Shown here piece after piece: positions 1-9,908 of a stretch of DNA of 64,000 nt (positions are counted from its first letter, which is position 1; the number at the start of each line of letters is the position of its first letter). A program made the translations under genes and the position numbers. Location of the stretch: NCBI GenBank assembly GCA_963682025.1, contig OY821519.1, forward strand, positions 70,622,025 through 70,686,024, written 5' to 3'. This DNA comes from Cordilura impudica. Taxonomy: Eukaryota; Arthropoda; Insecta; Diptera; Scathophagidae. The notes beneath the pieces were generated by a model. The model ran no database searches and had not been told where the DNA came from. It saw only the letters and a program-made list of their open reading frames with translations.

Positions 1-650
1 ATGCAACCGTCCAAAAAAACAATAGAAAGGTACAGAAGGCAAGGAAATAATAATGATCTGGTCGGCAAGATCTGGTCGGCCAACCACATTTACACCCAGT
101 GAGAAACGAATTATCGTGCGCAATATGCAAAAAAATCCGAAAATTTCTGCACCAAAATTATAGATGGAAATTGAAAATGAGTTGGGAAAAGTTTGTATTA
201 AACTTGTTTTTATAGATTGTATAATGGATCGGTTTGTCTATTTAAATATTTTAAAAAATAACTTGCGTATACGTGGTGCTAAACTTGGGATTGCCGAGTC
301 ACTTGTGTTCCAGCAAGACACCAATACAAGCACACCTCGCTTATTGTCAAAGAGTGGTTCCTCTATAAAGTAAAAAACAACTTAAACCCAATCCCAGTCG
401 CCCGATATTAATCCTATTGACCATTTGTGGGTCCACCTGGAGCGCCAAATCAGAAAACACGACATAAGAGGCAAAGAAGACTTGAAAAAGGCCCTTTTAG
501 AAGAGTGGGAGAAAATGCCACCGAGCGTTACCACGAACCTGGTGTCATCGATGCAAAACCGTCTAAAATCAGTCATAACAAATAAAGGCTTTCCAACTAA
601 GCATTCAACATTGGAAAAATTAAAAAAAATTAATTACCTTTTCTTGACTT
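1..650 (+). pseudogene. Tc1-like transposase remnant cut by the window edge
   Basis: Conceptual translation across frames gives pieces of a Tc1-type DDE transposase, the enzyme that cuts and pastes its own element at TA sites. At 1-160 lies a helix-turn-helix-type piece (KKTIERYRRQGN, FTPSEKRIIVRNMQKNPKIS). At 190-370 comes a catalytic-domain piece (LVFIDCIMDRFVYLNILKNN, then FQQDTN). At 400-610 comes the C-terminal piece SPDINPIDHLWVHLERQIRK, ending near MPPSVTTNLVSSMQNRLKSV. The central part with the first catalytic Asp is missing and the pieces lie in different frames, so this is a dead copy. The left end lies outside the window and no terminal repeat was recognised on the right. The motif order makes the Tc1 call secure; the exact family is not resolved. 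Confidence 0.85.
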
Positions 651-1600
651 AGATTTGCATACATACTTTTTTGACATATTTTTGAGGATATTTACGCTTA
701 AGTTGTTGTTATTTGAAGACATTAAGTTTCTCTTTGTTTTTTTTTTTGCTTCGAAATAAGATTTCCAATATTTTCTTCTAAAAAATTAGATTTTCTTTCA
801 TCGTTGTACAGTGAATATATATTTTTTGATGTTATAAGGATAAGCTACTCGCTTGCATACAAACTTAATTGACTGACTGTATGTGATCAACCCGAAAAAA
901 TTCAAATAAAAGTAAAATATTTGTTATTTTACACAAAACCTTACCTGAATATAATTATTTCCTTCCATTTTTATTTATTTCTACCATTTTTACTATAATA
1001 ATTACAAGGAACGTATAAAAAATATTTGGAATAAACAACAAAAGCTGATTAAATAGTAAACAATGATCACATAGTACACCGCAAAAACATACCTGCAAAC
1101 GCTGTATTGTCGTAAAATTTTTGATGTGTAAGCATCTATACGCGCAGGGGGGTAAATTTCTATTTCACAATATAATCACAAAAACAGCGTAACACAAATC
1201 GGTGAGAGCTGTAACACAAATCGGTGTGTGACTTATGATTGTATTGGTGAAAAAATTATGATATGAACTTGTTTTTTTATGCCACTTTTCCAAGCGTCAT
1301 CTATGTATGTATCACTTATATACGTTTATATTGGGATATTTTTAACGTTTTACAGCAAAGGGTTGTTGAATTAGCTGAAACAGTTTTTGCTATAAGTGAT
1401 ACATAGATGACGCTTTCTGTTTGATTTTAAAAAATGACATAAACAAATATTTAATTACTAGATGTTTACACATCTCCCCTGTGATCGGACTCACATAATT
1501 TTTTTTTTTGTATGGAAAATAGCAACAATTATACAACTGTTGTATAATTTTAGTACATATGACACATACAACAGTTAGGGCACACTCGTGATTACCCTAA
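651..1600. other. non-coding stretch with a small inverted repeat
   Basis: No gene is visible. The only structure is an inverted repeat: the arm near 1292-1320 (AAGCGTCATCTATGTA, then ATCACTTATA) returns as its reverse complement near 1390-1417, around a spacer of about 70 bp. It may be the core of a small foldback element. Confidence 0.4.
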
Positions 1601-1967
1601 TGTATAATATTAATAAGCTAGGTGATTTCTTGTGATCGATGTTTTGTTCTACCGTTTTATCCCGATTTTGACCAAACGTATATTATTTGAAAGGTATTTC
1701 TTTTTAGTCGTTTGCCAGATTTACAGATTTTTAAATTTTTTCCTTCATTTTGACTAAATTGCATTTAAATTTGCTACTAACACATACGTAACATTATACA
1801 TATGCTATGTGTGTTTTATTAAATTTGTTAATGTGTTTGTTAATGAGTTTGTTGTCTTCATTCACAATAATAATAAACCATAAAAGTGTTGTTTTATGAA
1901 TTGGCTAAGTTGAAAAATAAAGCTGCCTAGAAATTGCACTCGAATTTCGAACGCTGGCATCTGCTAG
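1601..1967 (+). mobile_element. non-autonomous Helitron-type element, full length
   Basis: One of about 16 copies of a 350-380 bp family without coding capacity. The family begins TCTATAATATTAATAGGCTA and ends with CTCGAATTTCGAG, a 13-nt palindrome, followed about 11 nt later by CTAG. Copies are flanked by A on the left and T on the right. These are the structural marks of Helitrons, which are mobilised by a Rep/helicase protein encoded elsewhere. This copy starts TGTATAATATTAATAAGCTA and ends CTGCTAG followed by T. Its hairpin is slightly mutated (CTCGAATTTCGAA). Confidence 0.8.
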
Positions 1968-2141
1968 TTATAATAATTATGATCATCATTGACTCAATGA
2001 TATGCTTTATTCATATAACTATTACTCGTACGTCTACGTATATAACATCTATTTAATCCAAATTTGAGAAGTTACAGAAGGGAAGAATTTTTTTAATTTA
2101 CATACTTAAAATATTACCAATATAGTTTATATTGGCCGATA

Positions 2142-2190
<49 letters not shown>

Positions 2191-2254
2191 GTATTTTATT
2201 CAAGATTTTAGTTGATTTTTTTTTGTGTATTCATTTTGGTGGGGAATAAAAAAT
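1968..2254. repeat. poly(A) tract and AT-rich spacer
   Basis: A run of about 47 adenines lies at 2143-2189. It separates the Helitron from the minisatellite downstream. No transcript-like sequence precedes it, so it need not be a retroposon tail. Confidence 0.7.
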
Positions 2255-2905
2255 ATTTTTTATTAAAAAGGAAATTTTATTAAAAAACGTACCTTTTATT
2301 TAAAAAAGTTCTCTTTAAAAAATTATCTCTTATAAAAAAGTACCTTTTATAAAAAAGTACCTCTTATAAAAAAGTACCTTTTATTAAAAAAGTACCTTTT
2401 ATTAAAAAAGTACCTTTTATTAAAAAAGTACCTTTTATTAAAAAAGTACCTTTTATTAAAAAAGTACCTTTTATTAAAAAAGTACCTTTTATTAAAAAAG
2501 TACCTTTTATTAAAAAAGTACCTTATATTAAAAAAAGTACCTTTTTATTAAAAAAGTACCTTTTATTAAAAAAGTACCTTTTATTGAAGAAGCACATTTT
2601 GTTAAAAAAAAAAACAAAGTACATTTGATTGAAGAAGTACCTTTTATTAATAAAGTACCTTTATTTAAAAATCATATTTTTTATTACAAAAACAAAATAC
2701 CTTTTATTAAAAGAGCACCTTCTATTAAAAAACACCTTTTATTAAAAAGTACCTTTTATTAAAAAAAGTACCTTTTATTGAAAAAGTACTTTTTATTAAA
2801 AAAGTACCTTTTATTAAAAAAGTACCTTTTATTAAAAAGGTACCTTTTATTAAAAATTATCTTTTTATTAACGAAGTTCATTATTTTAAAAAATTACCTT
2901 TTACT
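2255..2905 (+). repeat. 18-bp GTAC minisatellite
   Basis: Tandem units of about 18 bp with consensus AAAAAAGTACCTTTTATT. At 2363-2580 they are nearly perfect, and they become degenerate towards both edges. The core AAAAGTACCTTTT is close to self-complementary. A translation rich in KKYLLL appears in one frame only because 18 is a multiple of 3. I do not regard it as coding. Related tracts occur at 5895-7250 and 28150-29220. Confidence 0.9.
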
Positions 2906-3244
2906 TATCTATCCAAAAATCAAATTTTTACCAAAAGCGCAAAATTGGAGCCTTTCGACATTCTTTTTTTAGTGCTTTTAGAGTCTTTTAAATTGTCCAT
3001 ATTTGAACAAGTTCCTTCCAAATATTTTTTTTTTGTTAAAAAGTCTCGTAACAGGTTCTCTTATTCAGAAGAAAGACAAGAATTATATTAAAAAAATATA
3101 AGATGTTTAACAAAGATTTCGACGTACAAAGAAAGATTCCCATGGTAGCACTACCAGATAGCTTGTTATGAAAGAGTTCTAAATATGATAGTTGAGTTGG
3201 AAACTTATTTTAACGTTGTTAATGAAAAATCGTTTGAGACCACG
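2906..3244. other. unannotated AT-rich spacer
   Basis: I see nothing recognisable here apart from the decaying edge of the minisatellite. It ends at the left terminus of the Transib derivative. Confidence 0.4.
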
Positions 3245-4079
3245 CACAGTGGACCATTTCACGAGAAGGAGGTCCAAAATCCATAACTTTTGATTGGATT
3301 GGAATTTTGATATGTGGTTTTTTTTCGTTTGGTGGTAGAACTTAAGCCTTTAAATATCGACCGATAAGAAAAAAAGTTATGGAGGGCTTAAAATACATTT
3401 TAATTTTTAGTTGAATTTTAGTACAATAGCGAAGTATTAAAAGGTTAACAAAGGTTTTTTTATGTCTTATTTTTTCAGTTAATTTTACAACTAATACTTT
3501 TTAAAAATTTTGTAAGTTAAATTTTGTCAGCAAATGCCAAACTTTGACCCCCGTTAACTTTTTAATCCTAATGTTCACAGGGCCAAAGGTTGGCTTTTTT
3601 TTGAAAGAGTTCGAGTTAAAATATATAATTTATTAAGCAGCGAACGTAAAAGTTACCTGATATTGGTTCAAGATAGAGAAGTTTCAATGAAAAAGTCGTA
3701 TGTTTTTACTTCAGTTAAACATTTTTTTATTGTCTTTTTAAATATTTCTGTATCAATTTTTATTGCAAATTTTTAACTTTATATTTCTAGCTTAGAAGTT
3801 AAAAAAATTACAGAAAATTTATTTTACTTTAAAATCTTTTAAACAAAAAAGTTACGGTCATTTAAAAATTAAAATTTACAAAGAAATTTTTAATTTTAGC
3901 AAAATACTGAGAAATTACATTTTCGAAGACCCTGTTCGCTGTTATATAGTTGATATAATAGCAGTTTTTGGGCTCTCAAGGTTCACTTATATTTACTTTC
4001 AAATGAATAACATAATTTTAAAATCGGTAGCCATAAAAAAATGATTTTTGGCCGCCTTCTCAAAATATGGTCCACACTG
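3245..4079. mobile_element. internally deleted Transib (non-autonomous)
   Basis: The left end is CACAGTGGACCAT, and the right end is the mutated complement of the same sequence (ATGGTCCACACTG). The interior matches both flanks of the 6.7-kb Transib at 33532-40232. About 3258-3780 resembles 36455-37000, with the shared phrase AGCGAACGTAAAAGTTACCT. About 3810-4079 resembles 39950-40232, with the shared phrase CGAAGACCCTGTTCGCT. The transposase region between them is absent. The 5-bp flanks, CCACG and CGATG, agree at three positions, so the target-site duplication has decayed or the right end has shifted. It could have moved only with transposase supplied by a full-length copy. Confidence 0.85.
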
Positions 4080-4533
4080 CGATGACGCTATTAAAAATAT
4101 GGTCATTAATTCCAAAAACTACATAACTTTATATAACATACTTAGCTCAATTTTATCGGAAATACAAATAGTGAAACGAAGATCAAACTTATATCGGTTA
4201 TTAAAAAGTTGAACAAATAGAATAATTGAATCTACGTGTGTATTTGTTTATTTAGAGTATCAGATCGATCATGTACTTAATAATATTTGCTTTAGGTTAT
4301 AGTTTTAAAAAGGCCAGTTTTGACAATAATATTGAAAGATCAGACAAACAATTTATCGATTAAAAGTTGAATGAGTTAACAAATCTTTTACTAAAAATTT
4401 TGTGAATAATTTGAAAATTTTTCCTTCCTCTGCGTTGACAACACTTTTTCAAAAAATTCTGAAGATTATAACATCTTTAAAAGATCAAAAATAAATCGAA
4501 GATTATGAACATTGTCTCAACTACTTAAAACTA
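4080..4533. other. unannotated spacer
   Basis: AT-rich sequence with no recognisable gene or repeat. It ends at the TA that forms the target site of the next element. Confidence 0.4.
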
Positions 4534-4643
4534 AAGCATTGTTCACTTTAAATCCGCCCGGATAAAGTTTTTAATATATTTTTTTTTAATGAAAAACGCG
4601 ATTAAAAAATTTCAAACTACGATTTGATACTTATTTATTAATA

Positions 4644-5002
4644 CTAGCAGATTCCAGCCCTCGAAATTCGAGTGCAAATTCTAGGAAGTTTTATTTTTTC
4701 ATTAAATAAAGACCCTAAAGGTATGCTAATCAATTATAGCCAATTAACAAATCAACACAAAAAACAAACACATTAACAAATTTAATAAACACACACATAG
4801 CATTGTATAATTTTATGTATGTGTTAGTAGCAACTTGAAATGCAATTTACTCAAAATAAAGCAAAAATTTTAAAATCTGTAAATCTGCAAAATGGCTAAA
4901 AAGAAATACCTTTCAAATAATATACGCTTGGTAAAAATCGGTATATAACGGTAGAACAAAACATCGGTCACAAGAAATCGCCTAGCCTATTAATATTATA
5001 GA
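4644..5002 (-). mobile_element. Helitron copy inside the Tc1/mariner element
   Basis: A full-length copy on the minus strand. The CTAG end lies at 4644-4647 next to a perfect CTCGAAATTCGAG palindrome, and the TC end is at 5001-5002 after TAATATTATA. The flanks read on the minus strand are A before TC and T after CTAG. It inserted near the left end of the host element, so it is the younger of the two. Confidence 0.85.
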
Positions 5003-5020
5003 TATAACAAAAATTAATAC

Positions 5021-5640
5021 TCATTTCCTAAAGTCCATGTTTTTGCCTTGATTAATCCCATTAACTGTTGCACAACCTTTTGATCCACTTGTGCTGCGTA
5101 CTTTTTCCAAATCGTCAGCATTTATCCATTTTTGCATGTTTGTATTTTGGATGGTCATATCCTCGTTTCGTTGCAACATAAAATTTTTGCCCTGGTAGCT
5201 GTTTGAGGTCCATTTTGACTTATGTTTCATCATCCATAATAAGGCAATTCTTAAATTTTGGTAAAACTTTGTCGTAAAGAATTCGTGCCCGTATTATAGC
5301 AACAGCATTTTGCTTTTCACTCCGATTTGGGTATTTAATTGCTCGTTAGGTTCGGAAACCAGCATCCAGACGTATTCTTCTAGCAGTACTTACGCTGGTG
5401 CCATATTTTTTAGCGCGGTCACTGTTGGAGAGTCCTGGATTTTGCTTTATTGAACGCAATATTTTTTTGTGTAAACTCTGGGTGTCTTTTGGAGACTTTT
5501 TTACTTTTTGTTAACGATCTGTGCTAACATCATTTACAGTACTTTTTGGAATCTTTAGTTATTTGGCAATCATTAAACCTGACCATGTCGGTTTTTGCAG
5601 AAATTTGTCCATTCATTACCACGCGTATAAATATATTTCA
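5021..5640 (-). pseudogene. Tc1/mariner-type transposase remnant
   Basis: Minus-strand translation over three frames shows an N-terminal part, KSKKVSKRHPEFTQKNI, near 5520-5460. Towards the left come a helix-turn-helix-like stretch and then, at 5233-5021, a catalytic-domain part with DETYVK-like residues, LPGQKFYVAT-like sequence and PKYKHAKMDK. Stops and frameshifts are frequent. The Helitron at 4644-5002 lies just beyond the preserved end, and most of the C-terminal catalytic part is absent. The terminal repeats around it support the superfamily call. The exact family could not be decided by eye. Confidence 0.6.
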
Positions 5641-5771
5641 ACTTATTAAAAACTACAAAAATAACGATGCTTATGTTTAGAAAACAAAATTGGAAAACAA
5701 TTAAGTTTTGCCACCATGCTTTAAAAAAAAAGGTTCTGGCAGTGTGGCCGGATTTAATGTGAACAAAGCTT

Positions 5772-5894
5772 TACGTAAATTGCAAAACAGGGATACAACT
5801 GCTTGGTTTGAAGAACATTAATTCAAACACTCAGTCAATTAACTTTTTTTTTAGCGCTTTTATTTCTATTCTCTTTTAGCTTTTTGCTTGGAAA
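5772..5894. other. short spacer
   Basis: AT-rich sequence between the Tc1/mariner element and the minisatellite tracts. Nothing is recognised in it. Confidence 0.3.
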
Positions 5895-7250
5895 AAGTTG
5901 CATCGCTGCTTTTATTAAAAAGCACCTTTCGTTAAAAAAGTTTTTTTTTGTTAAAAAAGTTTTTATTTGTTAAAAAAATACCTTTTGTTAAATAAGTACC
6001 TTTAATAAGTGCCTTATTAAAAAAGTGCCTTTAAAAAAATATATATATTCTTAAAAAAATATGCTTTCTTAAAAAAGCATCTATTCTTTAAAAAAATACA
6101 TATTCTTAAAAAAATTAATTTTCTTAAAAAAGTACCTTTTATTTAAAAAGTAAACTTTTATTAGCAAGGTACCTTTTTATTAACTAAAAACCATTTATCA
6201 AGAAAGTACTTGTTATTATAAAATATATTTTGCACATTTTTTCATATCTTTCTTGAAATATATATTTTTGCATATTTTCATCAAAATTCTTTGATTTCGG
6301 GAACATGAAATATGATACTTTTTTAAAATAAGGCATTTTTTAAGAAAATCTATTTTTTAAAAAGTAGTGTAAGAAAAGGTACTTTTTTTTAAAATAAAGA
6401 AAAGGTACTTTTTTTAAAAAAATATATATATTTTTTTTAAAAGAAAATCGACGTTTTTAAGAAAAGTTAGTTTATTAAGAAAAGTTACCTTTTCACAAAA
6501 ATTTTTTTTAATTTTGTTAACAAAAAAAAAAAAAAAGTTTTTTCACAAAAAAACTTTTTTTAAACAAAAAAAAAAAAAAAAAAAAAAATTTTTTTTTTTT
6601 AACAAACGGTACTATCTTAACAAAGGTACTACTTCAAGAAAAGGTGCTTTTTTTTAAAGGGTGGGTACATTTTTTAAAATAAAGGTGCTTTTTTTATAAA
6701 AAATTAACAACAAAATAAACTTCTTTCAAAAATTTCGATTTTCAAAAAAGAAAAATACTTTTTTAAAAAACGGTACTTTATCAAGAAAAGCTATTATTTC
6801 AAAATAAGGTACTCTTTTAACAGGGTACTTTTTTTAAGAAAGCGTATTTCTTTTAAAGCACTTTTGTAAACAAAAGGTAATATTTTAAAATAGGTACTAT
6901 TTTTAGAAACGGTACTTTTTCATAAAACTTTACATAAAAAAAGGTAGTAAAGGGTACTTTTGTAATAAAATATATTTTGTAATAAAAGGTACTTTCTTGA
7001 TAAATGGTTTTTAGTTAATAAAAAGGTACTTTGCAAATAAAAGTTACTTTTTTAAGAAAATGTATTTTTTTAAAGAAAATTTACTTTTTTTTTTTTAAGA
7101 AAATATGCTTTTTTTGAGATAACATATTTTTTTTAACAATATATATATATATTTTTAAAAGGTACTTTTTTAATAAACAAAAGGCACTTTTTAATAAGGT
7201 ACTTTTTTAATAAACAAAAGGCACTTTTTAATAAGGTACTTATCTTATAT
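5895..7250. repeat. degenerate GTAC minisatellite in two opposed orientations
   Basis: At 5895-6200 degenerate units read TTAAAAAAGTACCTTT, the same orientation as 2255-2905. From about 6350 to 7250 they read AAAAGGTACTTTTTTAA, the reverse complement. The region is therefore a large, very imperfect palindrome. Its centre holds poly(A) and poly(T) runs near 6520-6600. Near 7165-7230 a 41-bp segment with TTTTTAATAAACAAAAGGCA is repeated in tandem. No coding potential is credible. Confidence 0.8.
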
Positions 7251-7838
7251 AGGGAAATAATTTTATACATTTTGAAATGAAATGCAATTTTATGTTCAGT
7301 AATAATTTTTTTTTTTTTGGGAAATGTTGAGCTTCTGGTAGTATTTAACAATATTAATGTGCGTGTTATTTTAATATAAAAATCTCTTATAATATGATTT
7401 GTTAAGAGAATATACACACATTTATTTGTTTTCCTCTTTTGATTTTTGTTTCATGTTTGTTAGTAATGATCGGCAACAAACTTGCGTGTTTATTTTATTA
7501 CTGTCATTAAAATTATTGTTATTGTGTGTGTGTTTTTTTTTTATAATAACGATACGTTTTTATTTATTTATAATTGTTATCACTAAAATTTCACACTCCA
7601 CCCGCCATTAAGTGTTTCCAATTCCAATTTGAACATTTTGTTAAACATATTTTCAAATTGACTTTATTTAAAGGTGGCAAATTTCCTAACAATTGATATA
7701 CATGAAATTATAATAGAAATATATATATCTTATATATATATCTTAAAGTGTTAAAATTAAAAACCTTAAAAAAAACTTTAAAAAATGTTTTAACATCGTT
7801 TTGCTGTTTTTCTTCCCTCTCTTTCTCTCTACTTGCAG
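7251..7838. other. non-coding stretch, possibly intronic
   Basis: AT-rich sequence without a recognised repeat. Its last 40 bp become pyrimidine-rich (TTCCCTCTCTTTCTCTCTAC) and end in TTGCAG, which reads as a splice acceptor for the candidate exon. Confidence 0.4.
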
Positions 7839-7906
7839 TATTTAAGTGTTACAAAGCGTCAACAACAGCAGCTGTTCTTTATTGACAAGTATAATATAAA
7901 AACGAG
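7839..7906 (+). CDS. candidate internal exon of an unidentified host gene
   Basis: A long polypyrimidine tract and TTGCAG end at 7838. A good donor, GAG/GTATGT, starts at 7907. The 68 nt between them are fully open in one frame only, reading YLSVTKRQQQQLFFIDKYNI and three further codons; the other two frames hit stops. A TTTTAAC branch-point-like sequence lies about 50 nt upstream. Base composition is closer to coding DNA than anything nearby. I do not recognise the protein and cannot name the gene. The exon is 22 codons plus 2 nt, so it would shift phase if skipped. Chance splice-like signals in AT-rich DNA remain possible. If real, much of the window would be intron of a very long gene. Confidence 0.45.
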
Positions 7907-8401
7907 GTATGTATTTTGAAGAGCTTTATTTTATGTTTTTTATTTTAAGAACCAAAATTTCAACTGTACTTAAGGTCAAAATAATAGGTATTAACCTTTC
8001 TCCTTGGAGGTTATTTTAGGAAATTATTTAATAAAAAAAAATTATGTTTTCGCCATAATCTCCAAAACAAACTAGGTTAATTGAAGGGGCAGATTCGAAA
8101 TGAACTTTTATAGAAAACTAATATAAAAACATTTTCAGATTTTAAAAATCCTTTGCGATCTATTTTTGCCATAATAAATATTAAATTATTATGATTTTTT
8201 GAATTTATATACAAATACAGTGTCAACTCGAAAATCCGGATACTGCTAATCCGTATTATTCGGCAATTCTGACTGCATTTTCGCAACTAATTGCGACGTC
8301 GTAAAAATCTTCGTGTGAATTGAACCTTAGAATACATATTCGATTTTTCATTAAAAAGTCAATTAAAGACATATTAAAAATCAATTAAACATTAATTTTT
8401 A
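7907..8401. other. spacer with a possible pogo-like terminus
   Basis: Mostly AT-rich sequence without genes. At 8217-8290 stands ACAGTGTCAACTCGAAAATC followed by CCGGATACTGCTAATCCG. This resembles the terminal repeats of pogo/Tigger-type elements (CAGTG followed by CTCG and ATCCG motifs, next to TA). No matching second end was found nearby. Confidence 0.3.
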
Positions 8402-8534
8402 CTAGCAGATTCCAGCCCTCGAAATTAACGACCCAAAAGGTATGCTAATCAATTATAGCCAATTCACAAATCAACACAAAAAACAAACTCATTTTTATTA
8501 CAAACCCATTAACAAATTTAATAAACAAACACAT

Positions 8535-9699
8535 CCCAATAAACATTTTTGTTTGCTATCAACTTGAGGTGCATTTGAGATCAAATACATTTCTCAAATC
8601 TCCAACGTTAATTCTCAAATGCAACTCAATAGTGCAATTATAGTCTTCTCAACTTAAAAGGCACATTTTTTATATGGTGATTTTCTTAGTTATCAAATTG
8701 AGAAATTTGTGATTCTCAACTTGATAGCAAAGAAATTTCTCCAATCAAATGGAAGGTACGGAATTGCCACATTAAAAAAAATTTTACTAATTTTAGAAAT
8801 GAAAACCATGTAATTTTTTTTTAATGTTCCAATTTAATTTCATTTCATACTTAATATTACTGGCAGCTTCCAGCCCTCGAAATTCGAGTGCAAATTACTT
8901 TCTCATTTTAATAAATTATTGACCCAAACAAAGGTGTGGTAATAAATTTTAGCCAATTCACAATTCAACACGTTTTTGGTTTATGTCCAAAATAATTTTT
9001 CAATTCAACACAATTATTATTGTGAATGAAGAAAACAAACTAATTTTTTTTTACATACACATATGTATGTGCTGGTAGCAACTATAAATGTAAGTCTGGT
9101 GCACAGCTAAAAATAAACACCTATCGAATAAGATACGTCTGGTCAAATTCAGGAGAAAACTGTTTAACAAATCATCGGTCACAAGAAATCACCCTTCGTA
9201 TTATGTACCTGTTAATATTTTTTTAAATTTAGAGTTCAAAATAAATGAATTAATTATTTCTACATTTTATGAATATTAATATTAAATATGTGTGTCATAA
9301 ATAAGAATTTAAATTAAAAATTCGAAAAAAAGTAAAAATATTTAAAAATATATCAATTAATTATTTGTAATTTTTTTTGTTTTTTTTTTTTTTTTTTTTT
9401 GGCAATTTTTAATTTAATTTATTATTATGACGTATTTAAATAATATCTCAAACTTAAAACAAATCGTATTCAAGTTGCAAAAATGTTAAGTCTCAAGTAG
9501 ATAAAAGTGTTGGATATCCGATTGAGAATTAAAATATTTCTCAAAGATTGGAAAAAATTTGAAGTCTTAACTTGATGTCAAGTTGAAAGCAAACAAGAAG
9601 AAAAATTGTTCAACTCAAGTTGAGAATTTCATTGGACATCAATTTGAGAACTTAACTTTTCTCCAATATTGGAGAAATAATTTTTCAATGCATACTGGG
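8535..9699. mobile_element. CCCA-ended inverted-repeat element, AT duplication
   Basis: The left end is CCCAATAAACATTT and the right end read inward is CCCAGTATGCATTG. The host Helitron shows a 2-bp AT duplication. Subterminal regions repeat TTCTCAA and CAACTTGA motifs many times on both strands, as is common where a transposase binds clustered sites. No transposase frame is present. A Helitron sits inside at 8860-9220. I do not assign a superfamily; the small element at 50907-51019 has a nearly identical terminus. Confidence 0.65.
8860..9220 (-). mobile_element. diverged Helitron copy nested at third level
   Basis: It begins CTGGCAGCTTCCAGCCCTCG, with the terminal CTAG mutated to CTGG, and keeps the CTCGAAATTCGAG palindrome. 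It ends near 9220 after ATCGGTCACAAGAAATCACC. It lies within the CCCA-ended element, which lies within the Helitron at 8402-9906. The divergence shows that this family contains subfamilies of different age. Confidence 0.75.
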
Positions 9700-9908
9700 A
9701 TAGCATTGCATAATTTTATGTATGTGTTAGAAGCAACTTTAATTGCAATTTACTCAAAATAAAGGAAAAAATTTCAAAATCCGTAAATCAGCAAAATGCG
9801 TAAAAAGAAATACCTTTCAAATAATATATGTTTCGTCAAAATCGGGATAAAACGGTAGAACAAAACATCTGTCACAAGAAATCGCCTAGCATATTAATAT
9901 TATAGATA

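Larger units (their letters stand above)
4534..5771 (-). mobile_element. Tc1/mariner element with a Helitron inserted
   Basis: The terminal inverted repeats are AAGCATTGTTCAC..TTAAATCCG at the left and the complement of AAGCTTTGTTCAC..TTAAATCCG at the right, about 23 bp with few mismatches. Both ends are flanked by TA (4532-4533 and 5772-5773), the target site of the superfamily. Inside are a decayed transposase on the minus strand and a Helitron at 4644-5002. Removing the Helitron leaves an element of about 880 bp, shorter than a usual Tc1, so internal sequence is missing. Confidence 0.8.
8402..9906 (-). mobile_element. Helitron copy split by a later insertion
   Basis: The CTAG end is at 8402. 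The copy runs to 8534, is interrupted by the element at 8535-9699, resumes at 9700 with ATAGCATTGCATAATTTTAT, and ends at 9906 with TAATATTATAGA. Joining the two parts restores the consensus except for a duplicated AT, which gives the exact insertion point of the invader. The palindrome near the CTAG end is damaged, with CTCGAAATTAACG in place of CTCGAAATTCGAG. Confidence 0.85.

Noticed and set aside
2255..2905. Possible CRISPR-like array of evenly spaced repeats
   Set aside because: There are no unique spacers; units are directly adjacent. The genome is eukaryotic.
2778..2972. Lysine/leucine repeat protein KKYLLL
   Set aside because: The 18-bp unit is a multiple of three and keeps a frame open by chance. 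The frame closes as soon as the array decays.
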